Assembly (NCBI RefSeq): GCF_051513965.1
Contig: NZ_CP195847.1
Coordinates: 1,054,001 to 1,118,000, forward strand
Direction of reading: 5' to 3'
DNA length: 64,000 nucleotides
From: Paramicrobacterium sp051513965
Lineage (GTDB): Bacteria; Actinomycetota; Actinomycetes; Actinomycetales; Microbacteriaceae
This document shows positions 9,401 through 17,312 of this stretch, in pieces. A model generated the notes under the pieces. That model was not told where the DNA came from. It did not search any database and saw only the letters and a list, made by a program, of their open reading frames with translations. A program made the translations under genes and the position numbers. Positions within the stretch are counted from its first letter, which is position 1, and each line of letters opens with the position of its first letter.

Positions 9401-9585
9401 CCTATCGGCTCAAGATGCAGGATGCCGCGAGCGACGACGCTCGCGAGGAGTTCGAGGAGCGTCTCACGGAAGCCGGGCGCGGCATGGCGTCGAATGTGTT
9501 CCCGGGCGCCGTCGATCTCGATGAGCACGATCCCGCGTCTGGTTTCACATACCGCATCCATCTCATCGCGGGGGTGTCCGAATGA
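6439..9585 (+). CDS. adnA: AdnA-like helicase-nuclease subunit (UvrD-like motor plus RecB nuclease)
   Basis: A 1048-residue subunit of the mycobacterial-type AdnAB complex, which resects double-strand DNA ends before recombination. Walker A (GAPGSGKTT) is near residue 40. Motif II reads VVVDDVQEF near 244 instead of the usual DExQD, so the catalytic Glu is Asp. The C-terminal RecB-type nuclease has GTVIHG, GIIDRVE, VIIDLKTGK (about 931) and QLSAYQ, so its catalytic residues are intact. The cysteines that bind an iron-sulfur cluster in AddB-type nucleases are not visible. The GTG start is fixed by the leaderless promoter; the stop overlaps adnB by 4 bases. Confidence 0.88.
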   Translation: MSQTRFAPAATTEQDATPVPLDVSQQAVIELPRGEHRAVSGAPGSGKTTTLVELVAHRVLDGGVSPNSVLALAPSRLAATRLRDRLALRLAVPTDGPLARTLNSAAFQISQRAAGDSSEPVRLLTGAEQDHIIAEMLDGHITDGTGPRWPEALSEDVRQLQGFRTELRELMMRCIESGVDAGRLHRLAAQHSRPEWAAAANFIDEYGEVVDSYASTYRDSSELIAEAIALVRDGIDLAGLSLVVVDDVQEFGPGLFRLLGALASRGVEVAVFGDPDVAVSTFRGSVVGALSNLSEHLGARVAQLALQTVHRGGPAIRGLVSEITARVGAAGGVEHRRAQARSEHDAPQPVVCIEASSPAAEYRQIARVLREHHLLGGLAWSRMAVIVRSGALVPAVSKALALAEVPTAIPTGATNIRDAYASRQLLDAAALAVGFVEPTTELVESLATGPICGLDTVSLRRLKRALRHEDIAGGGTSTPCELIVEAFSHPNGFESIDSASARRAGRFARSLDEAGTLAQSGGSIEEVLWTLWSSSGLAESWGQAALGTGLPADEANRHLDAVMALFTAAKRFVERYPQDPPSSFLDDVFSADVPEDSLTPQSAGDAVWVGTPNSIVGADVDVVVAAHLQDGAWPNPQIRGSLVHPQLLSAVLAGLPIDSLDARADVLADELRMFALTVSRASTQVVVSATVNEDELPSVFFRFPRIEAAPRRDPAEGAHPFTLRGLTGRLRRSAVHGKTERERADAATALARLALHEVDGADPDDWYGMRELSTTEPLVDLSDPDAHVHVSPSKLETFEKSPLVWFVDSMAQTPSGVIAGIGTVIHGAMENAGVLPIDEQTDERLSSAALWADVEARWKELAFDAPWIGAAQKRRAQQLVAALSEYLLDAKRAGNAVISAEGRFSLDIGQVRLTGIIDRVERQPDGRIVIIDLKTGKTIPRDADIVTHAQLSAYQLALERGAIEGVAEGAPSGGAALLFVSSGVRGKSYRLKMQDAASDDAREEFEERLTEAGRGMASNVFPGAVDLDEHDPASGFTYRIHLIAGVSE

Positions 9586-12500
9586 CGATCAGCGCCAGAG
9601 AGATCGCACAGAGACTGGGGCAGCCGTCACCGACCGACGAGCAGGTGGCGGTCATCGAAGCGCCGCTTGAACCCGCGCTCGTCGTCGCGGGCGCGGGCAG
9701 CGGCAAGACCGAGACGATGGCGAACCGCATCGTGTGGCTGCTTGCGAACCAGCACATCACGGTGTCGCAGATCCTCGGACTCACATTCACCCGCAAGGCG
9801 GCGGGCGAGCTCGCCGCCCGGGTGCGCACGCGCATCGGGCAGCTGCGCGGACCGGACACCAGCGCAGACGATGTGCTCGAGGCCCCGACGATCTCGACCT
9901 ACAATGCCTTCGCCGCAGGGCTCTTCCGTGAGTACGGTCGGCTGATCGGTCGTGAGCCGGACGTGACGGTGATCAGCGCGGCATCCGCGTGGTCGCTCGC
10001 GCGCGACGTGATCGTGAACAGCGAAGACGAACGGCTCGCCGAGATCGAGAAGAGCGTCGACCAGATCACGACGGCTGTCGTCACTCTCGCCCAGCAGCTG
10101 AGCGACAACGACGCTCTCGAGCGCATCGAAGACATCGATCGGCTGTGCGAGGAATTTCCACAGCTGCTCGAACTCCCGATCAACGATGACGTCTCGAAGA
10201 AGCGCACCAATGACAAGGACCTCACGTCGGCCTGCGAGAACATCGCGCTGCTGCCCGTGCTCCTCGAACACGCTCGACGATTCGACGAGGCGAAACGTGC
10301 GCGAGGCTTCATCGAGTTCAGCGACCAGGTCGCGCTGGCGCTTCAAATCACGCGTTCGATGCCGCGTGTGGCCGAAGAATACCGCGACCGGTTCCGCGTC
10401 GTCATCCTCGACGAGTACCAGGATACGTCTGTCGTGCAGACCGAGCTGCTCTCACGTCTCTTCGCGGGGCACGGAGTCATGGCCGTCGGCGACCCCAACC
10501 AGTCGATCTACGGCTGGCGCGGCGCTAGCGCGTCGAACCTGGCACGGTTCCCGTCGGATTTCCACGGCACTCGCAGCTACGCGCTGTCGACGAGTTGGCG
10601 GAACTCCCGCCTCATCCTCGACGCGGCAAACCGCCTGGTCGAACCTCTGCCCACACTGCCGGATGCCCCCGTCGAACGGCTCTCGCCCTCGCCGCACGCC
10701 GCGGAAGGCACGGTCGAAATCCGCTTCCCGGAGACAATTGTGGAGGAGGCCGACGCGACCTCGGAGTGGCTGGCGCGGCAGCTCGACGACCCGTCGCGCT
10801 CAGCCGCGCTCCTGTGCCGTTCGCTGCGCACCGTGCGGCCCTTCACCGAGGCGCTTGAACGCCGCGGCGTCCGTTACCATGTGCTCGGGCTCGCGGGGCT
10901 CCTCGAGCAGCCGGTGATCGTCGATCTCATCTGCGCGCTTCGTGTCCTGGACGACCCGACAGCGGGCTCGGAGCTCATTCGTCTTCTTACCGGCGCACGG
11001 TGGAGGATCGGTCCGAAGGACATCGCGGGGCTCCGCGAACTCGCTCGCTGGCTCGCCACGCGTGACATGCATCAGCAGCGCGTACCGGAGGAGACTCTGC
11101 GTGCGCTCCGCGAATCAGTCGCAGATGACGACTCCGCGTCGCTCGTCGACGCACTCGACTTCCTCGTGACGGCTCCCGACGAGCATCGCGCACTCGCAGC
11201 GATCAGTGCCACGGGGCTCGAGCGGATGCGCGACTGCGGCGCGTCGATCGCTCGGCTGCGTCGTCGATCAGGCCTTGCACTCGCCGATCTCGTGAACCTC
11301 GTCGTGCACGAGCTGCAGCTCGACATCGAGGTCGCCGCGAACGCCTCCAACGCACTCGGAGCATCGAGCCTCGAGGCATTCTCCGACCAGATCGCGGCGT
11401 ATCTCGCCGTCGACGAGCGCGGCGCGCTGGGGCCGTTCCTCTCGTGGCTGGCCGAGGCCGAGAAGCGTGAGAACCTGAGCCCTCGCACCGAAGACCCGGA
11501 GCCGGGGACCGTGCAGATCCTGACGATCCACGGAGCGAAGGGCCTCGAGTGGGACAGCGTCGCGGTTCCCAGACTCGTGGACGGCGAACTGCCCGCCCGC
11601 TCGCGCGACCGCCGCGGCTGGATGGCGTTCGGCACGCTGCCGTACGAATTCCGCGGCGATCGCTTCGACCTGCCCGACCTCGCCTGGCGCGGATGCATGA
11701 ATCAGCAGGACTTCGTGCGTGCGAACCAGGAGTTCGCCGATCAGATCGAGCAGAGAAGCGCCCACGAGCAGCGTCGCCTCGCCTACGTTGCGGTGACCCG
11801 TGCCCGTACTGCTCTTCTCGCCACCGGGTCCTTCTGGGCGACGCAAAAGCGGCCGCGCGTGCCGGGAACCTTCCTCAGGGAGATTCTCGAGGTGGTTCCG
11901 ACCGCCATCGAGGCACTGCCCGACGAATCCGAGTGGGGCGATAACCCTCTGGATGTGGAAGCCGAACCGGTTGCCTGGCCGCGCGACCCTCTCGGAGCCA
12001 GGCGCAGCGTCGTGGAAGAGGCCGCTGAACGCGTGCGGCGCTCAGACCCGTCGAGTTCAACCGAATGGGACGACGAGATCGCGCTTCTCGTCGCGGAACG
12101 CGAACGTCGTCTGAATGCCTCGACGACAATCGCGGTGCCTCACCGTGTTCCGGCATCCCGTTTCAAAGACTTCGTCACCGACCCGGATGCCGTCGCAGCG
12201 ACGCTCCGCCGCCCGATGCCCGAACGGCCGTTCCGCCAGACTCGACTCGGCACGCTGTTCCACTCCTGGGTCGAGCAGCGTTCTGCGCTCAGCGGGGGAG
12301 CGGAGACGCTCGACGGAGACCTCCTCGACATCGACCCGGAGGAGAGCGGCACGCTGCGGCCGGTCGAGAAAGACGAACTCGCCGCCCTCGAGCGGCTCAA
12401 GGCGACGTTCGAGGCATCCGAGTGGGGCGACCGCAAGCCCATCGCGGTCGAGCGTGAGATCAATTTCGTTCTCGCCGGGCAGATCATCATCTGCAAACTG

Positions 12501-12764
12501 GATGCCGTGTATGAGACCGACACCGGGTACCAGATCGTCGACTGGAAGACCGGCAAGCCGCCGCGCACTCCCGAGGAGATCGAAGACCGTCAGCTGCAGC
12601 TCGCTCTCTACCGCGCGGCGTACGCACAGGCAGAGGGCATCGATCCCTCACGCGTTGACGCAGTGCTCTACTACGTCGCCGATGATCTCGTGGTCCGCCC
12701 GGATCATGTCTCGTCGGAAGAGGAGCTGCGCTCACGCTGGGAGTCGTCGCTCTCGCGAACCTGA
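9582..12764 (+). CDS. adnB: AdnB-like lead helicase-nuclease subunit
   Basis: A 1060-residue partner of AdnA. The UvrD/Rep motor is complete: GAGSGKTET (Walker A, about residue 36), LTFTRKAAGEL (Ia), LDEYQDT (motif II, about 276), GDPNQSIYGWRG (III) and VAVTRAR (VI). The C-terminal nuclease has LFHSWVE, CKLDAV, VDWKTGK (about 985) and QLALYR. An intact motor here and a weakened one in AdnA fits the known division of labour in mycobacteria, where AdnB is the leading motor. The ATG start overlaps the adnA stop (ATGA), so translation is coupled. The last 61 bases overlap the convergent phosphotransferase-like gene. Confidence 0.92.
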   Translation: MTISAREIAQRLGQPSPTDEQVAVIEAPLEPALVVAGAGSGKTETMANRIVWLLANQHITVSQILGLTFTRKAAGELAARVRTRIGQLRGPDTSADDVLEAPTISTYNAFAAGLFREYGRLIGREPDVTVISAASAWSLARDVIVNSEDERLAEIEKSVDQITTAVVTLAQQLSDNDALERIEDIDRLCEEFPQLLELPINDDVSKKRTNDKDLTSACENIALLPVLLEHARRFDEAKRARGFIEFSDQVALALQITRSMPRVAEEYRDRFRVVILDEYQDTSVVQTELLSRLFAGHGVMAVGDPNQSIYGWRGASASNLARFPSDFHGTRSYALSTSWRNSRLILDAANRLVEPLPTLPDAPVERLSPSPHAAEGTVEIRFPETIVEEADATSEWLARQLDDPSRSAALLCRSLRTVRPFTEALERRGVRYHVLGLAGLLEQPVIVDLICALRVLDDPTAGSELIRLLTGARWRIGPKDIAGLRELARWLATRDMHQQRVPEETLRALRESVADDDSASLVDALDFLVTAPDEHRALAAISATGLERMRDCGASIARLRRRSGLALADLVNLVVHELQLDIEVAANASNALGASSLEAFSDQIAAYLAVDERGALGPFLSWLAEAEKRENLSPRTEDPEPGTVQILTIHGAKGLEWDSVAVPRLVDGELPARSRDRRGWMAFGTLPYEFRGDRFDLPDLAWRGCMNQQDFVRANQEFADQIEQRSAHEQRRLAYVAVTRARTALLATGSFWATQKRPRVPGTFLREILEVVPTAIEALPDESEWGDNPLDVEAEPVAWPRDPLGARRSVVEEAAERVRRSDPSSSTEWDDEIALLVAERERRLNASTTIAVPHRVPASRFKDFVTDPDAVAATLRRPMPERPFRQTRLGTLFHSWVEQRSALSGGAETLDGDLLDIDPEESGTLRPVEKDELAALERLKATFEASEWGDRKPIAVEREINFVLAGQIIICKLDAVYETDTGYQIVDWKTGKPPRTPEEIEDRQLQLALYRAAYAQAEGIDPSRVDAVLYYVADDLVVRPDHVSSEEELRSRWESSLSRT

Positions 12765-13909
12765 TCGAGACTGATCGGACCCGTCGGCGTCTCATCCGCA
12801 GACGGTGCTTCGGGCTCGTCAGCATCCATATCGTCCAGCGCGCGCTGGAACTCCTCCGGGTCGAAGCTGTCGGTGTCCATCGAGATGGCCGACGAGGACG
12901 CCGGGGTGGTCGTCGGGGTGTTCTTCAGCATCTCCTGGACGTCGGAGACCGTCATGACCGGTCCAGGCGAGGAGGAGAGCGGCGACATCAGATTGCCGAG
13001 AACGCTGTCTACGAGACCGTCGAGCATGCTGACCGCGTCGTCCACGATGGTCTGATCGTGGATGTCCTTGCCATGCAGCAGCCAGCGGGCCAGCTCAAGT
13101 TCCGCGTAGAGCATGGAGCGCTGACGGATCATCGCGTCGGGAGTCCGACCGCTCGCAGCGACATACGCGGCGAAGACGCTCTCCGCGGCCTCGCCCGCGG
13201 CGGAGAGCCAGTGCAGGTCACGAGCCGGATCGGAGACCCGGAGGGATCCCCAACCGAGCATCCCCGTCACGATCGGGCCAGCGTCGTGGTCTGTGATCAG
13301 GAAGGAGTCCGCCGCGACCGCCCCGTTGATGACGGTGGGCTGGAACCGCCAGAGAGCCTCATCGGCCGCGGCATCCAGCCACCGCTTACGAACCGCGGCC
13401 GGAAGCATCTTCGTCGCCGCGGCGCGTTCGATGACGTTGCGGGCCTCGTTGCGGCTGTCCGACGCGCTCTGCACCGGCAGACCGGCTTCGGACACGAACG
13501 AACCCGGCAGCGCGTGGATCGCGGCGATCGCTCCGCCCATCGAACTCGCGATGCCATCGCCGGATGGAATCTGCTCCGGCTCCACCTGGTAGCCGGGCAG
13601 AAAATCGTAGACCACAGCTCGCGTCGCGCCGAGGGGTGACTGGCCGAGTACATGGTGCAGCTCGAACGGCAGGCGACTGCGGATGCCCTCGCTCATGGCC
13701 TGCAGAACAAGCAGCTCGCGGGACTGATCGGTCTCCGCCTGCTGCGACGCCGGAACTCGGATCACATACTGCGAGCCGTCCTCCGCTTGGAGCAGCGCGG
13801 AGTCGAACTCTCCCGACTCTCGGTGGCCGAGCGTTCCGCTGCCGACGAACACCGTCTCGGGGAGGGCCGAGGTTGCTACCGCGGCTAGAGTGAGAGGAGA
13901 CCTGGCCAT
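12704..13909 (-). CDS. Phosphotransferase-like (APH-fold) protein
   Basis: A 401-residue protein with aminoglycoside phosphotransferase/choline kinase fold features: YVIRVPAS (Lys-equivalent strand region), VVYDFLPGY, GGAIAAIHALP, a degenerate catalytic segment VINGAVAADSFLITD, and GMLGWGSLRVSDPARDLHWL resembling the metal-binding loop. The usual HGDLxxxN is replaced by NGAVAADS, so kinase activity is doubtful. The C-terminal 100 residues are acidic and low complexity. The start is fixed by TAACCT 7 bases upstream. It sits between adnB and nudC, is convergent with adnB, and its tail overlaps adnB by 61 bases. Not an antibiotic-resistance gene on this evidence. Confidence 0.7.
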   Translation of the reverse strand: MARSPLTLAAVATSALPETVFVGSGTLGHRESGEFDSALLQAEDGSQYVIRVPASQQAETDQSRELLVLQAMSEGIRSRLPFELHHVLGQSPLGATRAVVYDFLPGYQVEPEQIPSGDGIASSMGGAIAAIHALPGSFVSEAGLPVQSASDSRNEARNVIERAAATKMLPAAVRKRWLDAAADEALWRFQPTVINGAVAADSFLITDHDAGPIVTGMLGWGSLRVSDPARDLHWLSAAGEAAESVFAAYVAASGRTPDAMIRQRSMLYAELELARWLLHGKDIHDQTIVDDAVSMLDGLVDSVLGNLMSPLSSSPGPVMTVSDVQEMLKNTPTTTPASSSAISMDTDSFDPEEFQRALDDMDADEPEAPSADETPTGPISLDQVRESDDSQRERSSSSDET

Positions 13910-13916
13910 GGCATCT

Positions 13917-13922
13917 AGGTTA
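13917..13922 (-). promoter_or_regulatory. -10 box of a leaderless promoter (phosphotransferase-like gene)
   Basis: TAACCT on the minus strand, 7 bases before the ATG at 13909, which it supports over an upstream in-frame start at 13954. Confidence 0.5.
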
Positions 13923-13978
13923 GGTCGAGAATCAGCCGTCGGCCGGTGCGCCACGCCCGTTCACACGTGAGGAGACTC

Positions 13979-14863
13979 ATGCCCGCTCTCGGGACGCTTC
14001 CGCTGTCGCGACCGGCGTTCGACGTCGACGGGGCCGCCCGAGTGAACCCTGATTTTCTCGCTGAGACGTTGAACGATCCGCGAACACTCGCCCTGCGTGT
14101 TCGTGGGCGTGACGTGGCGATGCGCGATGCGTCCCTCGATCTGCGCGCTCTGTCGGAGGTCGGTGTCACGGGAGATGTCGCCTACCTCGGTCGCACGAAC
14201 CGGCACGGTGCGGCAGGCGCTCGCGTCGTTGCGGTGCGAGCCGACGATGAGGATGCCGAGTGGGCGACGCTTCGGCACGTCGCGGTGACCCTGGACAAGG
14301 ACGATGCCGCGTTGGCCGCGCGAGCCGTCGCCGTTCTCGGGTGGCATGCCTCGGCATCCTTCTGCCCCGGCTGCGGAGCCGAGACCCGTGTCGAGCATGC
14401 CGGCTGGATGAGGCGCTGCACAGGATGCGACGCTGAACACTTTCCGCGCACCGATCCGGCCGTCATCGTGAGGGTGATCGACGCCCGAGATCGCATCCTG
14501 CTCGGAACGAACGCCGCGTGGGAGAACGGACGATACTCCCTGTTCGCCGGGTTCGTCGAGGCTGGTGAATCACTCGAGTCCGCCGTCGTTCGGGAAGTGT
14601 TCGAGGAAGCCGGTGTGCGTGTCGATCGACCCGAATACCTCGGATCCCAGCCCTGGCCTTTTCCCCGATCGCTCATGTTGGGCTTCGCAGCTCAGCTCGC
14701 CGACGACCAGGATGCCTCCGACACGACTCCGGACGGTGACGAGATCCTCGACGTCCGCTGGTTCACGCGCGAAGAACTGACAGACCCCGACAGCGGCATT
14801 CTGCTTCCCGGGCCGTCCTCGATCGCACACGCCATACTCGCTGAGTGGCTCGAGAGACGATGA
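13979..14863 (+). CDS. nudC: NAD(+) diphosphatase / NADH pyrophosphatase
   Basis: A 294-residue Nudix hydrolase that cleaves NADH to NMNH and AMP and may also remove NAD caps from RNA. A zinc ribbon (CPGC near residue 129, CTGC near 147) is followed by the Nudix box (GFVEAGES...REVFEEAG, about 189-211) and the NudC hallmark SQPWPFP, which specifies NAD(H). The ATG is preceded by GAGGAG. It overlaps uvrD2 by 4 bases (ATGA), so the two are translationally coupled, as in mycobacteria. Confidence 0.95.
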   Translation: MPALGTLPLSRPAFDVDGAARVNPDFLAETLNDPRTLALRVRGRDVAMRDASLDLRALSEVGVTGDVAYLGRTNRHGAAGARVVAVRADDEDAEWATLRHVAVTLDKDDAALAARAVAVLGWHASASFCPGCGAETRVEHAGWMRRCTGCDAEHFPRTDPAVIVRVIDARDRILLGTNAAWENGRYSLFAGFVEAGESLESAVVREVFEEAGVRVDRPEYLGSQPWPFPRSLMLGFAAQLADDQDASDTTPDGDEILDVRWFTREELTDPDSGILLPGPSSIAHAILAEWLERR

Positions 14864-16581
14864 GCGTCGAGCTGCTGGCCGGACTCGACGACGATCAGCG
14901 CGTCGTCGCAGAGACCCTCCGTGGGCCGGTGTGCGTCCTCGCGGGCGCTGGAACGGGCAAGACTCGCGCAATTACGCATCGCATTGCGCACGGTGTGGCG
15001 ACCGGAACGTACACGCCGAACCGCATCCTCGCGCTCACATTCACGAACCGGGCTGCAGCGGAGCTGAGGGGCCGGTTGCGCGGTCTTGGAGCCGGAAACG
15101 TGCCGGCGCGGACGTTCCACTCGGCCGCGCTGAGCCAGCTGAGCTACTTCTGGCCGCAGGTGGTCGGGGGCGATATGCCGCGCCTCATCGATGGCAAGGG
15201 GCGTCTGCTCGGACACGTGGCCGAGCGGCTGCGACTTAAGATCGACACGGCGACTCTGCGAGACCTCGCTGCGGAGATCGAGTGGCGGAAGGTCGCTGGA
15301 ATCAGCATCGACGAGTACGCGAACGCGGGCAGGTCGGCACCGGGGGCGCTCAGCCCCGAGCAGGTCATCGACATGCTGCAGGGCTATGAGGACCTCAAGG
15401 ACGAACGCCGACAGCTCGACTTCGAGGACGTCCTTCTGGCCTGCGCGGGCATGCTCGAGCAGGAGCCGCGCGTGGCGCTGCAGGTGCGCGAGCAATACCG
15501 ATTCTTTGTCGTCGACGAATACCAGGATGTGTCGCCACTTCAGCAGCAGCTGCTGGATCTGTGGCTGGGGGACAGGCGCGACGTGTGCGTGGTCGGCGAC
15601 GCGAGCCAGACGATCTTCTCCTTCGCGGGCGCGAGCTCGTCGTTCCTTCTCGACTTCCACGCGCGGTACGACGGGGCGAATGTCGTGCGCCTCGAACGCA
15701 ACTACCGCTCCACCGGTCCGATCGTCACGACCGCGAACCGCCTCATGCGCGACCGCCCGGGTTCGCTCACCCTCCGAGCAATGGGGGAGGAGGATGCCGG
15801 CGAGGCCGTCGCGCCTGATCTGGTGCGGTACTCCACCGATATGTCCGAGGCACGCGGAATCGCCCAGTCGATCCACGCACGCATCGAGGCAGGTGTGCGT
15901 CCGGAGGACATCGCTGTGCTCTACCGAGTCAACGCTCAGTCGGCGGCGATCGAGACGGCGCTCGGAGACCTCGGCATCGGTTTTCACGTGCGCGGCGCAA
16001 CGCGCTTCTTCGACCTCCCCGAGGTGAAGCAGGCGGTGCTTGCGCTTCGCGGAGCCTCGGTCGCCGTCGGAGACGAGCCGCTTTTCAAAACGGTGAGCGA
16101 TGTTCTGCGTTCGCTGGGGTGGAGCCAGATTCCTCCCGAGGGGCACGGCGCTGTGCGGTCGAAGTGGGAGTCGCTCAACGCGATCATGGGGCTCGTCGAT
16201 CAAACTGCCCCCGGCACCACCCTGCGTGAGTTCACAGATGAGCTTCGCGAACGGCAGGCCGGGCAGCATGAGCCGACGCTGCGTGCGGTGACGCTTGCCA
16301 CACTCCACTCGGCGAAGGGCCTCGAGTGGAACGAGGTCTATCTTCCCGGCCTGTCCGAGGGGCTTCTCCCGATCAGCTACGCCACCTCGTTCGAGCAGAT
16401 CGACGAGGAGCGGCGTCTGCTCTACGTCGGCATCACACGTGCGCGTCGACGTCTGACTCTCACCTGGTCAGAGGAAGGACAGCGTCACCCGAGGGAGCGC
16501 TCACGCTTTCTCCAAGAGATCGGCATCCACAGGCCGGATGCCGCCGGTGCACGCGTACGCTCTTCCGCCCATCGGGAGTGA
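14860..16581 (+). CDS. uvrD2: UvrD2-like ATP-dependent DNA helicase, short form
   Basis: A 573-residue superfamily 1A helicase: GAGTGKTRA (Walker A, about residue 29), LTFTNRAAAEL (Ia), VDEYQDVSPLQ (motif II, about 220), GDASQTIFSFAGA (III), LERNYRST (IV), LHSAKGLEW (V) and YVGITRARRRL (VI). Mycobacterial UvrD2 is about 700 residues with an HRDC domain and a C-terminal tetracysteine motif; this protein stops soon after motif VI and has neither. The ATG is taken from the overlap with nudC. Its last 122 bases overlap the end of the convergent cyclodehydratase-like gene. Confidence 0.9.
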   Translation: MSVELLAGLDDDQRVVAETLRGPVCVLAGAGTGKTRAITHRIAHGVATGTYTPNRILALTFTNRAAAELRGRLRGLGAGNVPARTFHSAALSQLSYFWPQVVGGDMPRLIDGKGRLLGHVAERLRLKIDTATLRDLAAEIEWRKVAGISIDEYANAGRSAPGALSPEQVIDMLQGYEDLKDERRQLDFEDVLLACAGMLEQEPRVALQVREQYRFFVVDEYQDVSPLQQQLLDLWLGDRRDVCVVGDASQTIFSFAGASSSFLLDFHARYDGANVVRLERNYRSTGPIVTTANRLMRDRPGSLTLRAMGEEDAGEAVAPDLVRYSTDMSEARGIAQSIHARIEAGVRPEDIAVLYRVNAQSAAIETALGDLGIGFHVRGATRFFDLPEVKQAVLALRGASVAVGDEPLFKTVSDVLRSLGWSQIPPEGHGAVRSKWESLNAIMGLVDQTAPGTTLREFTDELRERQAGQHEPTLRAVTLATLHSAKGLEWNEVYLPGLSEGLLPISYATSFEQIDEERRLLYVGITRARRRLTLTWSEEGQRHPRERSRFLQEIGIHRPDAAGARVRSSAHRE

Positions 16582-17263
16582 TCGTCACGCTCGTGGCATC
16601 CTCGTTCTGAGTGTCAGCCTCGCTCGCATCGCGAACCATGCGCGCCGCAGACAGGGCGACCTCTTTCGCGAACTCTCCACGGTCGAGGAGCGAACGCATT
16701 CCGAGAAGCTGCGTCTCGATCGCCGTCCACGTGGGGTCTGAGTCGGCACGTTCACGATCGAGGCAATAGAGACACGGCCCATGGCCGGGAACGATCACCG
16801 GTCCGAGGCGAGCCCCGAGATCGGAGAAGATCACGGGAAGATGCCGAGTGTCTCTGCTGAGCCATCGCACGGAGATCTCCGGATCCACGACGTAATGCGC
16901 GACGATGACCGCGAGATCCACATCGCCGCTCGGCTCGAGCGCGGGCCCGAGCCGTAAGCGCAGATCGGATGCCGCCTCACCCTCGCCGTCCACTGCGACG
17001 CGCAAGGACGACACGGGTTCCGGCGCGCCGAGCAGTGCCGGCCTCATCGCGGCGATGAAGCGCGCTACGTCGGCCTCCGAGAGCCCCTGCTGCTCGCCGA
17101 GAACCACGAGCGCATGCTCAGCGACGCCCTGTCGGGCGGCGTACAGCAGATGCTCCTGCGCGGGCGTGAGCTCTGCCACCACTCTGATGTCGTCCACGCC
17201 GATCTGCACCGACGTCGGAGTGCGCCACACGATGGGATAACGCGGATCGAGCTGAATGACCAT
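16460..17263 (-). CDS. Orphan ThiF/TOMM cyclodehydratase-like protein
   Basis: A 267-residue protein resembling the 'TOMM precursor leader peptide-binding' / bacteriocin cyclodehydratase C family, built on a degenerate E1/ThiF-like fold. The clearest segment is GHGPCLYCLDRER followed by HPACGC near the C terminus, a probable four-cysteine zinc site. There is no glycine-rich ATP-binding motif of an active E1 enzyme, and no YcaO protein, dehydrogenase or precursor peptide nearby. A homologue sits at the same position in mycobacteria (Rv3196, from memory), so this is probably a conserved housekeeping protein, not a bacteriocin gene. The ATG at 17263 gives the natural start MVIQLDPRYP; longer frames upstream are not supported. 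Confidence 0.65.
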   Translation of the reverse strand: MVIQLDPRYPIVWRTPTSVQIGVDDIRVVAELTPAQEHLLYAARQGVAEHALVVLGEQQGLSEADVARFIAAMRPALLGAPEPVSSLRVAVDGEGEAASDLRLRLGPALEPSGDVDLAVIVAHYVVDPEISVRWLSRDTRHLPVIFSDLGARLGPVIVPGHGPCLYCLDRERADSDPTWTAIETQLLGMRSLLDRGEFAKEVALSAARMVRDASEADTQNEDATSVTITPDGRKSVRVHRRHPACGCRSLGESVSAPSGDAVLPLTR

Positions 17264-17312
17264 GCCGCTATCGTGCCCGAACGGCGAACCGGTCGCGGCG
17301 GTTATCCACAGG

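Noticed and set aside
12704..13909. Aminoglycoside-resistance gene
   Set aside because: Fold similarity only; the catalytic loop is degraded and the position is in a conserved housekeeping block.
14692..16308. Long open frame (538 codons) on the minus strand over uvrD2
   Set aside because: It is a mirror of a well-supported helicase gene in high-GC codon usage and shows no domain; Arg/Ala/His-rich composition is typical of shadow frames.
16460..17263. RiPP/thiazole-oxazole biosynthetic cluster
   Set aside because: Only one cyclodehydratase-like gene is present and the neighbours are housekeeping genes.
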